A DNA stretch of 64,000 bases from Frigoribacterium sp. Leaf263 (GTDB taxonomy: Bacteria; Actinomycetota; Actinomycetes; Actinomycetales; Microbacteriaceae), in assembly GCF_001422285.1 (NCBI RefSeq), contig NZ_LMMO01000001.1, forward strand, positions 74,292-138,291, read 5' to 3'. The notes beneath the pieces were generated by a model. It was not told the origin of the DNA. It saw only the letters and a program-made list of their open reading frames with translations, and searched no databases. The number at the start of each line of letters is the position of its first letter. Position 1 is the stretch's first letter. The position numbers and the translations under genes are program-made. Shown here piece by piece: positions 32,272 to 40,611 of this stretch.

Positions 32272-33198
32272 CTACCGCCCGTTGCGGTCGCCCCAGGTGC
32301 GCCACGAGTACTCGGGCACGAAGCCGAGCAGGTCGCGCGCCTTGTCGGAGCTGAGCAGGGGCTCGTTGCCCTCGATCGCCGCCCGGCGCTCGACCTGCGG
32401 GTAGTAGCGGTCGGCGAGCACGGACGTCGGCGTGTTCATGACCGTGTCGGCGTTCGCGATGATGAACGCCTCGAAGCCGACCATGTCGGACTCGAGCGCC
32501 TTGCGGACGGCCTGAGCGCCGTCGCGGGCGTCGATGTACGAGAACAGGTTGAACGTGCGCTGCTCCGGGGTCTCGTCGAAGGGGAACGCCTCGTAGTCGC
32601 CGTCGTCCATCACGTTCGAGAAGCGCAGCCCGAACATCTTCAGCTGGCGGTCCCAGCGGGTGAAGTGGCGCGCCATCTCCTCGTCGAGGGCCTTGCCGAG
32701 CGAGTACGACGACTCGGGGCGGACCGCGTACTCCTCGTCGACGGGCAGGTAGGGCGGGTCGAGGTCGAACGGGATGCCGAGCAGCGTCTCGCTCGAGGCC
32801 CACACGACGTTGCGGATGCGCGCGGCGCGGGCGGCCGCGAAGACGTTGTAGCTGGCGGTCACGTTGTTCGTGAACAGCGACGCGTTCGGCACGAGACCGG
32901 GCGCGGGGATCGCCCCGAGATGCACGACGGCGTCGATGTTGTCGTACCGGTCGTCGATGTGGGTGAGCGCCTGGACGACCTCGCCGTAGTCGGCGAGGTC
33001 CACGCGCACGAACGTCACGCCCTCGACGGGGTCGGGGCTGGGGGCCCGGTCGAGGAGCACGACCTCGTAGCCGTGCTCGACGAGGTCGCGGACGACGGCC
33101 CGGCCGAGCTTGCCGCTGCCGCCCGTCACGGCCACCCGCTCGTGGGGGCCGAGCTTCGACGTGCTGCGGTCGGTGGTGCTGGGGGGAGTGGACGTCAT
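32272..33198 (-). CDS. NAD-dependent epimerase/dehydratase, uronate-dehydrogenase-like
   Basis: Extended short-chain dehydrogenase of 308 residues. Rossmann motif TGGSGKLGRAV near residue 25, LGAIPAPG, WASSETLLG (catalytic Ser region) and YSLGK (catalytic YxxxK). The second half matches NAD-dependent sugar oxidoreductases acting on uronic acids or similar, but the substrate is not fixed. ATG at 33198 with AGGAAGAA ahead. It is divergent from the Ski2-like helicase across a 332-base gap. Confidence 0.82.
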   Translation of the reverse strand: MTSTPPSTTDRSTSKLGPHERVAVTGGSGKLGRAVVRDLVEHGYEVVLLDRAPSPDPVEGVTFVRVDLADYGEVVQALTHIDDRYDNIDAVVHLGAIPAPGLVPNASLFTNNVTASYNVFAAARAARIRNVVWASSETLLGIPFDLDPPYLPVDEEYAVRPESSYSLGKALDEEMARHFTRWDRQLKMFGLRFSNVMDDGDYEAFPFDETPEQRTFNLFSYIDARDGAQAVRKALESDMVGFEAFIIANADTVMNTPTSVLADRYYPQVERRAAIEGNEPLLSSDKARDLLGFVPEYSWRTWGDRNGR

Positions 33199-33530
33199 CG
33201 TCTGTTCTTCCTGCCTGTCGGGGAGACTCCGTTCTACCAGGAGGCACCGACACCGGGAGGGTCGACCGGACGGGTGATGCGGACCACCCGGCGACGATCA
33301 CCCGCTCATCTCGCCGTGCAGGCCGGTCGAGCCGCTATCTTGTAGTGCGCTCTCGGCTGGTTACCGAGGCGCCCGCGCCCGCCGATCGATCGGCGGTCCC
33401 GTGCCCGGTCTCCTGATCCGATCGCGCACGGCCCCGGTCCAGGGCGCGGACCGCACGCCTCCGTCCGAGTCTCGACTCGTCGACGGGGGCGTGCCGTCTC
33501 TCCGGCGCGATGGGGCAAGATCGAGTCATC
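33199..33530. other. Divergent intergenic region with an 18-bp palindrome
   Basis: 332 bases without a gene. It contains an 18-bp perfect palindrome, CCGCCGATCGATCGGCGG, at 33379-33396. A CAAGAT hexamer at 33516-33521, nine bases before the helicase ATG, could be its -10. TAGAAC on the minus strand (33231-33236) could be the -10 for the epimerase. No tRNA or riboswitch fold is evident. Confidence 0.4.
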
Positions 33531-36101
33531 ATGCCCTCCGCTGCCACCGCTCCTCTCGCCGCCCTGCTGCCCGCCCGGCCGGGCGCCGCCTCCTACGATG
33601 CGGACGCGGCGTACGCGGACTTCGCCGGCTGGGCCGAAGGCCGCGGTCTGCCCCTGTACCCCGCGCAGGACGAAGCGATGATCGAGCTCGTCTCGGGCGC
33701 CTCCGTCATCCTCAGCACGCCCACCGGCACGGGAAAGTCGCTCGTGGCCGCCGGCGCCCACTTCGTGGCGCTGAGCAAAGGGCAGCGCACGTACTACACG
33801 GCCCCGATCAAGGCCCTGGTGAGCGAGAAGTTCTTCGCCCTCGTCGAGCTCTTCGGGCCCGAGAACGTCGGCATGGTCACCGGCGACTCGTCGGTCAACT
33901 CCGACGCGCCCATCATCTGCTGCACCGCCGAGATCCTGGCGAACCTGGCTCTTCGGCACGGCGACGACGCCGAGGTCGACCAGGTCGTCATGGACGAGTT
34001 CCACTTCTACGGCGACCAGTCCCGCGGCTGGGCCTGGCAGGTGCCGCTCCTGCTGCTGCCGCGGGCGCAGTTCCTGCTGATGTCCGCCACGCTCGGCGAC
34101 GTCACCCGCATCACCGACGACCTCTCGCGACGGACGGGGCGGCCCGTCGCCCGGGTCACCGGCGTCGAGCGCCCCGTGCCGCTGCACTACACGTACGCGC
34201 AGACGCCGGTTCAGGAGACCGTCGAGGACCTGCTGGGCACCGGGGAGGCGCCCGTCTACGTCGTGCACTTCTCGCAGGCGGCGGCCCTCGAGCGGGCCCA
34301 GGCGCTGTCGAGCATCAAGATCGCCAGCCGTGAGCAGCGCGACGAGATCGCCGAGCTCATCGGCGGATTCCGCTTCAGCACGGGCTTCGGCAAGACCCTC
34401 GGCCGACTCGTGCGATCGGGCATCGGCGTGCACCACGCCGGCATGCTGCCGAAGTACCGCCGTCTCGTCGAGCAGCTCGCCCAGAGGGGGCTGCTGCGGG
34501 TCATCTGCGGCACCGACACCCTCGGCGTCGGCATCAACGTTCCCATCCGCACGGTGCTGCTGACGGCGTTGACCAAGTTCGACGGCACGCGCATGCGACA
34601 GCTCTCGGCACGGGAGTTCCATCAGATCGCCGGTCGTGCCGGTCGGGCGGGCTACGACACGTCGGGCTCGGTCGTGCTGCAGGCGCCCGAGCACGAGATC
34701 GACAACCTCAAGGCCATCGAGAAGGCCGGCGACGATCCGAAGAAGAAGCGGAAGATCGTCCGCAAGAAGGCGCCCGAGGGGTTCGTCTCGTGGGGCGAGC
34801 CGAGCTTCCAGAAGCTCATCGCCGCCGAGCCCGAGGCCCTGACCTCGCACATGCAGATCACCCACGCCATGCTGCTGAACGTCATCGGGCGCGGCGGAGA
34901 CGTCTTCGGCGCCGTCCGGTCGCTCGTCTTCGACAACCACGAGCCGCGAGCCCGGCAGTACGCGATGGCGCGGCAGGCCATCTCGATCTACCGCACGCTG
35001 CGGACCGCCGAGGTCGTCGTCCAGGAGCCGTCCGTCGACGGGGGCGATCCGGTCATCCGGCTGACGGTCGACCTGCAGGCGAACTTCGCGCTGAACCAGC
35101 CGCTCTCGCCCTTCGCGCTCGCGACCTTCGACGTGCTCGACCGCGAGTCGCCCAGCTACGCGCTCGATGTCGTCTCCGTCGTCGAGTCGACGCTCGACGA
35201 CCCGCGCCCGATCCTCTCGCAGCAGCAGTTCAAGGCCCGCGGCGAGGCCGTCGCCGCCATGAAGTCCGAGGGCATCGAGTACGACCAGCGGATGGAGCTG
35301 CTCGAGCAGGTCACCCACCCCAAGCCCCTCGACGAGCTGCTGACGGCGCTCTTCGAGACGTACAAGGCGTCCCAGCCGTGGATCGGCGACTTCGAGCTGA
35401 GCCCGAAGTCGGTCGTCCGCGATCTCTACGAACGGGCGATGACCTTCGGCGACTTCGTGAACTTCTACGGACTCGCCCGATCCGAGGGTCTCGTGCTGCG
35501 CTACCTGTCCGACGCGTTCCGGGCCCTGCGGCAGACCGTCCCCGACGAGGCCAAGACCGACGAGCTCGCCGACCTGATCGAATGGCTGGGCGAGCTGGTG
35601 CGACAGGTCGACTCGAGCCTCCTCGACGAGTGGGAGGAGATGCTCAACCCCCGGGAGGTCGACGCCCACGACGACATCGTCCCGCCCGTGCTGCGTCGCT
35701 TCAGCGCGAACGAGCGGGCCTTCCGCATCGCCGTCCGCAACGAGATGTTCCGGCGCGTCCAGCTCGCCGCGCGCGACGACGCCGAGGAGCTCGGTCGGAT
35801 CGACGCCGCCTCGGGGTGGGACACCGACCGCTGGGGCGAGGCGCTCGACCGCTACTACGACGAGTACGACTCGATGGGCACCGACGCGGCCGCTCGCGGG
35901 CCGCACATGCTCGTCGTCGAGCAGCTGCCGACGGTGTGGCGGGTCCGGCAGATCCTCGCCGACCCCGAGGGCGACCACGACTTCGGCATCTCGGCCGTCG
36001 TCGACCTCGCGTCGAGCGACGAGCGGGGTGAGGCCGTGGTGACCGTCACCCACGTCGGACCCGCCTCCGAGCGCACCGGGGGCATGCGCGTCGAGGAGTA
36101 A
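33531..36101 (+). CDS. Ski2-like DExH RNA/DNA helicase with DUF3516
   Basis: 856 residues. Walker A TPTGTGKS at 63-70, DEFH box at 155-158 in VVMDEFHFYGD, SATLGD (motif III), GVHHAGMLPKYR, GTDTLGVGINVPI and QIAGRAGRAGYD (motifs IV-VI) are all intact, so it should be an active ATPase. The C-terminal half from about residue 420 is the actinobacterial DUF3516-type extension. Such proteins are thought to act in RNA metabolism; target unknown. ATG at 33531; an ATG at 33510 would add seven residues. Confidence 0.88.
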   Translation: MPSAATAPLAALLPARPGAASYDADAAYADFAGWAEGRGLPLYPAQDEAMIELVSGASVILSTPTGTGKSLVAAGAHFVALSKGQRTYYTAPIKALVSEKFFALVELFGPENVGMVTGDSSVNSDAPIICCTAEILANLALRHGDDAEVDQVVMDEFHFYGDQSRGWAWQVPLLLLPRAQFLLMSATLGDVTRITDDLSRRTGRPVARVTGVERPVPLHYTYAQTPVQETVEDLLGTGEAPVYVVHFSQAAALERAQALSSIKIASREQRDEIAELIGGFRFSTGFGKTLGRLVRSGIGVHHAGMLPKYRRLVEQLAQRGLLRVICGTDTLGVGINVPIRTVLLTALTKFDGTRMRQLSAREFHQIAGRAGRAGYDTSGSVVLQAPEHEIDNLKAIEKAGDDPKKKRKIVRKKAPEGFVSWGEPSFQKLIAAEPEALTSHMQITHAMLLNVIGRGGDVFGAVRSLVFDNHEPRARQYAMARQAISIYRTLRTAEVVVQEPSVDGGDPVIRLTVDLQANFALNQPLSPFALATFDVLDRESPSYALDVVSVVESTLDDPRPILSQQQFKARGEAVAAMKSEGIEYDQRMELLEQVTHPKPLDELLTALFETYKASQPWIGDFELSPKSVVRDLYERAMTFGDFVNFYGLARSEGLVLRYLSDAFRALRQTVPDEAKTDELADLIEWLGELVRQVDSSLLDEWEEMLNPREVDAHDDIVPPVLRRFSANERAFRIAVRNEMFRRVQLAARDDAEELGRIDAASGWDTDRWGEALDRYYDEYDSMGTDAAARGPHMLVVEQLPTVWRVRQILADPEGDHDFGISAVVDLASSDERGEAVVTVTHVGPASERTGGMRVEE

Positions 36102-36178
36102 CCTCGATCCCGTGCTCCCCGACCCGGGAGCCGCCGATGACCGCAGCACCACCGTGCTCCGTTCCACGAGGAGGACCC

Positions 36179-36940
36179 ATGTCTCGCCTGTCCGGAAAAG
36201 TCGCGATCGTCACCGGGGCGGCCTCGGGCATCGGCGAGGCCATCGTCCGTCGATTCGCCGACGAGGGGGCGCACGTCATCGCCACCGACATCGTCGACGG
36301 GACGGCCGTCGCGGCAGAGGCCGGCGCCGAGTTCCTCCGCCACGACGTCGCCAACGGCGGCGACTGGAAGCGCGTCATGGACCACGTCGCCGAACAGCAC
36401 GGCCGCCTCGACGTGCTCGTCAACAACGCCGGCATCGTCTCCGGTCAGTCGATCGACGTGACCCAGCTCGAGAGCTGGAACCGGGTCTTCGCCGTCAACG
36501 TCACCGGCGTCATGCTCGGCACCCGCTTCGCCATCGAGCGGATGCGCGCCAACCCCGAGGGGGAGGGCGGCTCCATCATCAACCTGGCGCCGGCGACGTC
36601 GTTCCTCGGCTTCGGCGACGACGCGGCGTACACGGCGAGCAAGCACGCGCTCGTCGGTCTCACCCGCTCGAGCGCCGCCCACGCCGCGCAGGAGGGCTGG
36701 GACATCCGCATCAACTCGCTGCACCCCGGCCCGACGGACACCGCGATGTTCCGTCGCCAGGTCGAGGCGCAGCCGGGCCTGCTCGACGCGTTCAAGACGA
36801 TGAGCCCGCGCGGTCGGCTGGCTCGACCGGAGGAGGTCGCCGGGCTCGCCCTGCACCTCGCGTCCGACGACTCGGCGTTCTCGACCGGCGGGCAGTTCGT
36901 CGTCGACGGCGGCCTGTCGAGCACGCACCCCTCGATGTAG
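36179..36940 (+). CDS. Short-chain dehydrogenase/reductase
   Basis: Classical SDR of 253 residues. NAD(P) motif TGAASGIGEAI at about 12-22, NNAG, an INLAPATSF stretch with the catalytic Ser, and YTASK. The aspartate in IATDIVDG after strand beta2 suggests NAD preference. ATG at 36179 follows a strong GAGGAGG ribosome site. Substrate unknown. The stop is followed after 20 bases by an exact copy of the dispersed motif (36960-36972, in the sense GACCCGCGCCTCC). Confidence 0.88.
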   Translation: MSRLSGKVAIVTGAASGIGEAIVRRFADEGAHVIATDIVDGTAVAAEAGAEFLRHDVANGGDWKRVMDHVAEQHGRLDVLVNNAGIVSGQSIDVTQLESWNRVFAVNVTGVMLGTRFAIERMRANPEGEGGSIINLAPATSFLGFGDDAAYTASKHALVGLTRSSAAHAAQEGWDIRINSLHPGPTDTAMFRRQVEAQPGLLDAFKTMSPRGRLARPEEVAGLALHLASDDSAFSTGGQFVVDGGLSSTHPSM

Positions 36941-37065
36941 CGCAGGCGTCGATCGAGCCGACCCGCGCCTCCTGGGTGGAGCGCGCGCTCCACGGCCATC
37001 ACGCGGAGGTGCGTGACAGCACCGCGAGCCTGCCCGCCCCCGCCCTCGAGCCCCGGGCCGGAGAT

Positions 37066-37121
37066 CGAGTGGTCGGAAGATGCCCTTCATCCTCGATCGA
37101 AGGGCGTCTTCCGACCACTCG
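37066..37121. terminator. Long inverted repeat between the SDR gene and rnhA
   Basis: A 23-bp stem (37066-37088 with 37099-37121) has one G-T-tolerant mismatch and a ten-base loop; one more A-T pair can be added outside. It lies between convergent genes, so a bidirectional terminator is the simplest reading. The arm length exceeds usual terminators and fits a miniature repeat element as well. Confidence 0.55.
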
Positions 37122-37146
37122 ACGCCGCTGCCGTCGAGACGCCGGC

Positions 37147-37174
37147 GCGGGTCGCGGGTCGCGGGTCGAGGGTC
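37147..37174. repeat. Tandem 7-bp repeat
   Basis: Four consecutive GCGGGTC units, the last with one change (GAGGGTC). They run into a copy of the dispersed 13-mer at 37197-37209, and GGGTCGCGTCAGA is duplicated on either side, once across the rnhA stop. Confidence 0.6.
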
Positions 37175-37212
37175 GCGTCAGAGCGTCGACCGCGGGGGAG
37201 GCGCGGGTCGCG

Positions 37213-37746
37213 TCAGAAGAGCGTCGCGGGAGGCGCGGGCGGGGTCGCCGGGGCCGCGATCGGGTCGGTCGTCGACACGGGAGCCCCCGGCCAGCCGGGC
37301 CCGCTCGGCACCGTCGTGCGGTTCTGGAACGCCGTCGCCGCACCGCGCGCGCGCACGTCGGCCGCCTCGTTCATCTCGTGGCCCACGTGACCGCGCACCC
37401 ACTCGAAGCGGACCCGTCGGCCGGCCAGGGCGGCGTCGAGCTCCTTGAGGATCTCGACGTTCAGCACCGGCTTGCCGTCGGCCTTCCGCCAGCCCTTGCG
37501 CTTCCAGCCCGGCATCCACTCGGTGCAGGCCTTGATCGTGTACTGGCTGTCGCAGAGGATGTGCAGATCGTCGTCGGTGCCGGCGGTCGCCCGCAGCAGC
37601 TCGAGCACGGCCGTCAGCTCGCCCTGGTTGTTGGTGGCCCGCGGCCAGCCGCCGGCCGCCCAGCGCTCGTCGTCGACGTACCAGGCCCAGCCGGCCGGTC
37701 CGGGGTTGCCGAGGGCGGATCCGTCTGCTGCGGCGGTGATGGTCAT
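37213..37746 (-). CDS. rnhA: Ribonuclease HI
   Basis: Degrades the RNA strand of RNA-DNA hybrids; 177 residues. The catalytic acidic residues are visible in ADGSALGNPG (Asp), QGELTAV (Glu), LCDSQY (Asp) and EAADVRA (Asp), with the family GWRKADGKPVLN and VRGHVGHEMNE segments. The C-terminal 30 residues form a Pro/Ala-rich tail beyond the usual end. ATG at 37746. Flanked by strong hairpins on both sides, it is probably monocistronic. Confidence 0.94.
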   Translation of the reverse strand: MTITAAADGSALGNPGPAGWAWYVDDERWAAGGWPRATNNQGELTAVLELLRATAGTDDDLHILCDSQYTIKACTEWMPGWKRKGWRKADGKPVLNVEILKELDAALAGRRVRFEWVRGHVGHEMNEAADVRARGAATAFQNRTTVPSGPGWPGAPVSTTDPIAAPATPPAPPATLF

Positions 37747-37833
37747 GCGGGGGTGCTCCTTGCGTCGACGGCGTGCCTGACCACGGTAACGGACCCGGCC
37801 CGCGCCTCCTGTCGGGGCCCCGCGGCGGGCTCG

Positions 37834-37875
37834 CGTCATCGGTGGCGGGTCAGAGCTGACCCGCCACCGATGACG
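37834..37875 (-). terminator. Perfect 19-bp hairpin after the aldo-keto reductase gene
   Basis: 37834-37852 pairs perfectly with 37857-37875 around loop GAGC, 22 bases beyond the stop of the aldo-keto reductase gene. There is no clear T tract. Confidence 0.75.
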
Positions 37876-37896
37876 GTGACCCGCCGCAGCCCGCGG

Positions 37897-38727
37897 TCAC
37901 TCGACGTCGTCGGGGTGCGACCCGGTGCGGCGGCCCGACTCGAGCCGGGCGATCGCCGCGAGGTCGGCGTCGTCGAGCTCGAAGCCGAACACGTCGAGGT
38001 TCGAGCGGATCCGGGACGCCGTCGCCGACTTCGGGATCACCACCATCCCCTGCTGCAGATGCCAGCGGATGACGACCTGCGCCGTGCTCACCCCGTGCCG
38101 CTCGGCGATGCCGAGCAGCACCTCGTCGTCGAGGATCCGCCCGCGGGCGAGCGGCGACCACGCCTCGGTGACGATGCCGTGAGCGTCGCCGAACGCGCGC
38201 AGCTCCCGCTGCGGCAGCCACGGGTGCGCCTCGACCTGGTCGACGACCGGCACGACGTCGGTCTCGCCGAGCAGTCGCTCGAGGTGCGCGATCGAGAAGT
38301 TGCTGACGCCGATCGACCGGGCCCGCCCCTCCGCCCGGATCGTCTCGAGGGCGCGGTAGGTCTCGACGTAGCGGTCGCGCGCCGGTGCGGGCCAGTGGAT
38401 CAGGTACAGGTCGACGTGGTCGGTGCCCAGCCGGGCGAGGCTCTCGTCGAACGCGCGCAGGGTCTCGTCGTAGCCGTGCGCCGTGTTCCACACCTTGGTC
38501 GTCAGGTAGACGTCGTCGCGATCGAGCCCGGAGGCGCGGATCGCCCGCCCGACGCCGGCCTCGTTGCCGTAGAGGGTCGCGGTGTCGACGTGGCGGTAGC
38601 CCTCGTCGAGGGCGATGCGGACGACCCGTTCGGCCTCGTCGTCGGCGACCTTGTAGACGCCGAGGCCGAGCTGCGGGATCGTCGTGCCGTCGGTGAGCTC
38701 GAGCCGGGGGACTTCGATGTCGGACAT
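37897..38727 (-). CDS. Aldo/keto reductase (2,5-diketo-gluconate reductase type)
   Basis: NADPH-dependent TIM-barrel reductase of 276 residues. The catalytic tetrad appears as Asp and Tyr in DTATLYGNEAGVG, Lys in TTKVW and His in LIHWP; the cofactor site is VIPKSATASRIRSNL. Motif order and length match AKR5 members such as DkgA. ATG at 38727. It follows the MFS transporter gene in the same direction with 32 bases between, including a copy of the dispersed 13-mer. Confidence 0.92.
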   Translation of the reverse strand: MSDIEVPRLELTDGTTIPQLGLGVYKVADDEAERVVRIALDEGYRHVDTATLYGNEAGVGRAIRASGLDRDDVYLTTKVWNTAHGYDETLRAFDESLARLGTDHVDLYLIHWPAPARDRYVETYRALETIRAEGRARSIGVSNFSIAHLERLLGETDVVPVVDQVEAHPWLPQRELRAFGDAHGIVTEAWSPLARGRILDDEVLLGIAERHGVSTAQVVIRWHLQQGMVVIPKSATASRIRSNLDVFGFELDDADLAAIARLESGRRTGSHPDDVE

Positions 38728-38748
38728 GCTGAGATCCTGCCAGGCCGA

Positions 38749-38761
38749 GGAGGCGCGGGTC
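38749..38761 (+). repeat. Dispersed 13-mer GGAGGCGCGGGTC, representative copy
   Basis: Exact copies on either strand begin at 2629, 5928, 8260, 11053, 16581, 21293, 36960, 37197, 38749, 47935, 51651, 53647 and 57318, and several dozen near copies were also seen. Here the complement GACCCGCGCCTCC begins inside the TGA stop codon of the MFS gene. Many copies lie within 25 bases after a stop codon in the sense GACCCGCGCCTCC; others are inside genes, encoding Thr-Arg-Ala-Ser. Confidence 0.8.
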
Positions 38762-39968
38762 AGCTGGGCTGGACGGCCACCGGCTCGGTGTCCGGCAGCG
38801 GGCTGGCGTCGCGACCGCGCAGATCGGGCAGCGAGCGGTGGAACAGGACCCCGACGATCATGCCGACGAGGGCGAAGGCGGCGGCGACGATGAGGCCGCC
38901 CTGCCCGCCGATCCGGTCGATGTAGAAGCCCGCGATGGCGGAGCCGAGGGCCGAGCCGATCAGCTGCCCGGTGCCCGCCCAGCCGTAGGCCTCGGCGGTG
39001 TCGCTGAACTTCACGCTCGACGAGACGATCGCGAACATGACGGCCAGCGCGGGGGCGATCCCGACGCCGGCGATGAGCAGCGTGACGCTGAGAGGCCAGA
39101 GGCCGGTCATGAAGACGGCCAGCGTCATGCCGACGAAGACGATCGAGAGGCGTCGGGCGAGGGCCCACGGGCCGACCGGCACGTGACCGAGCGCGAGACC
39201 GCCGACGAGCGAGCCGGCGGCGAAGATCGCGAGCGCGATGCCGGAGTCCGCGCTGCCCTCGCCGAAGAGAGCGACGACACCGGCCTCGACGGCGGCGCAC
39301 GCGCCGATGAGGAGGAATCCGGCGACCGTGGCGAGCAGCACGGTGGGGCGGGCGAGCACCTTGCCGAAGGCTCGCTTGCTGCGGGGGATCCGGACGCGGC
39401 CGACCTCGGGCGAGGCGATGAACCAGACGCCGCCGCCGACGAGGAACGCCGCGGCGAGCCAGATCGCCTCCTGGGTGCCGATCTGGGTGCCGACGAAGGT
39501 CGTGATCACGGGGCCGGCGACCCAGATGATCTCCTGGGCGGAGGCGTCGAGGGAGAACAGCGGGGTCAGCTGGTTCGAGGTGACCATCTTCGGGTAGATG
39601 GTGCGGACCGCGGGCTGGACGGGCGGGACGCTGAGCCCCGTCACGAAGCCGAGGGCCATGAACGCCGGCACCGAGAAGTCGACCAGGGTGAAGGTCATCA
39701 TCGAGGCGAAGCAGACGATGAGCGTGAGGGTCAGCACGGGGCGCATGGCCCAGCGGCCCATCCACCGGCTCGTGAGCGGACCCGAGATGGCCTGACCGAT
39801 GCTCGTGGCCGCGAGCACCAGGCCGGCGGCGGCGTACGAGTGGTGCACGTGCTCGACGTGCAGCAGGAACGCGAGCGACAGCATGCCGAAGGGGAACCGC
39901 GCGGTCAGCTGCGCCGCGATGATGCGCGAGACGCCGGGCGTCTTCAGCAGGGTCGAATAGGTGCTCAC
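38760..39968 (-). CDS. Major facilitator superfamily transporter
   Basis: 402 residues with about twelve predicted membrane helices. MFS features include SGPLTSRWMGRWAMRP in the loop after helix 2 and a duplicated half-molecule. The sequence resembles drug or sugar efflux transporters of actinobacteria, but the substrate is not assignable. GTG start at 39968. It is divergent from nrdH across 331 bases and transcribed toward the aldo-keto reductase gene. Confidence 0.88.
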   Translation of the reverse strand: MSTYSTLLKTPGVSRIIAAQLTARFPFGMLSLAFLLHVEHVHHSYAAAGLVLAATSIGQAISGPLTSRWMGRWAMRPVLTLTLIVCFASMMTFTLVDFSVPAFMALGFVTGLSVPPVQPAVRTIYPKMVTSNQLTPLFSLDASAQEIIWVAGPVITTFVGTQIGTQEAIWLAAAFLVGGGVWFIASPEVGRVRIPRSKRAFGKVLARPTVLLATVAGFLLIGACAAVEAGVVALFGEGSADSGIALAIFAAGSLVGGLALGHVPVGPWALARRLSIVFVGMTLAVFMTGLWPLSVTLLIAGVGIAPALAVMFAIVSSSVKFSDTAEAYGWAGTGQLIGSALGSAIAGFYIDRIGGQGGLIVAAAFALVGMIVGVLFHRSLPDLRGRDASPLPDTEPVAVQPS

Positions 39969-40152
39969 GAGTGGTCAAGTCTACGGAGCGGCCCCGTCGC
40001 CCGCGACACGCCGACGACCCGAAATGGGGCCAACCCGATTCGAATGTCGGAGGTGGGGAGAAGCATGTGGAGAACCACCCGGAATCGGGGAGAACACCCC
40101 GATAACTGTTGGCAACTTGTGGGCTGCCCTGTGGAAAGTCGGACCGGTCAGA

Positions 40153-40168
40153 GTTACACCGGTGTAAC
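40153..40168. promoter_or_regulatory. 16-bp perfect palindrome GTTACACCGGTGTAAC
   Basis: Operator candidate in the 331-base gap between the MFS gene and nrdH, abutting the first NrdR-type box. The core TTACA-N4-TGTAA with central CG is what LacI-family proteins bind and nearly matches the site at 55074-55087. The rest of the gap upstream holds TGTGGAGAA and TGTGGAAAG, weak DnaA-box lookalikes. Confidence 0.5.
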
Positions 40169-40214
40169 ACCGCATGTAGTTATGGGTGCCGTCGTCGGCC
40201 ACTAGATGTAGTAT
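40167..40214 (+). promoter_or_regulatory. Two NrdR-type boxes upstream of nrdHIEF
   Basis: Box 1, ACACCGCATGTAGTTA, is at 40167-40182, and box 2, CCACTAGATGTAGTAT, at 40199-40214. Their starts are 32 bases apart, about three helical turns, the spacing known for paired NrdR boxes. A -10-like TAGTAT (40209-40214) lies inside box 2, so bound NrdR would repress. NrdR itself is not encoded in the window. Confidence 0.65.
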
Positions 40215-40223
40215 CGAAGAGTC

Positions 40224-40247
40224 GCCACGGGCACTACGCCCCGTGGC
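40224..40247 (+). promoter_or_regulatory. Stem-loop in the nrdH 5' leader
   Basis: GCCACGGG (40224-40231) pairs with CCCGTGGC (40240-40247) around an eight-base loop. A second small stem, CCGGC/GCCGG, lies at 40264-40280 before the nrdH ribosome site AGGGGA. Role unknown. Confidence 0.35.
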
Positions 40248-40299
40248 CCGCGAACCACCAGACCCGGCCTCGAAAGCCGGCCAGAACACAGGGGATCCC

Positions 40300-40533
40300 A
40301 TGGCCATCACCGTCTACACCAAGCCGTCTTGCGTCCAGTGCACGGCCACGTACCGCGCCCTCGACAACAAGGGCATCGAGTACGACATCCTCGACGTCAC
40401 GGCCGACGACGCCGCGCTCGAGACCGTCAAGGCCCTCGGCTACCTGCAGGCCCCCGTGGTCATCGCCGACGACGACCACTGGAGCGGATTCCGCCCCGAC
40501 AAGATCGCCGGCCTCGCCGCCCGCATCTCCTGA
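40300..40533 (+). CDS. nrdH: Glutaredoxin-like NrdH redoxin
   Basis: Electron donor for class Ib ribonucleotide reductase, 77 residues. Active site CVQC at residues 11-14 and the NrdH-specific WSGFRPDKI near the C-terminus; reduced by thioredoxin reductase in known systems. First gene of nrdHIEF, downstream of NrdR-type boxes. ATG with AGGGGA upstream. Confidence 0.96.
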   Translation: MAITVYTKPSCVQCTATYRALDNKGIEYDILDVTADDAALETVKALGYLQAPVVIADDDHWSGFRPDKIAGLAARIS

Positions 40534-40611
40534 CCCACTCGGGTCCGCCGGGTCGACGTCGTCACGACGGAGCCCGGCGAATCCACCGACAACGCAGGAG
40601 GGCCCCGGGTC

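Noticed and set aside
40215-40299. A cobalamin riboswitch upstream of the nrd operon, as seen in some actinobacteria
   Set aside because: The leader is only about 80 bases, with simple stems and no B12-box-like sequence; class Ib operons are normally under NrdR.
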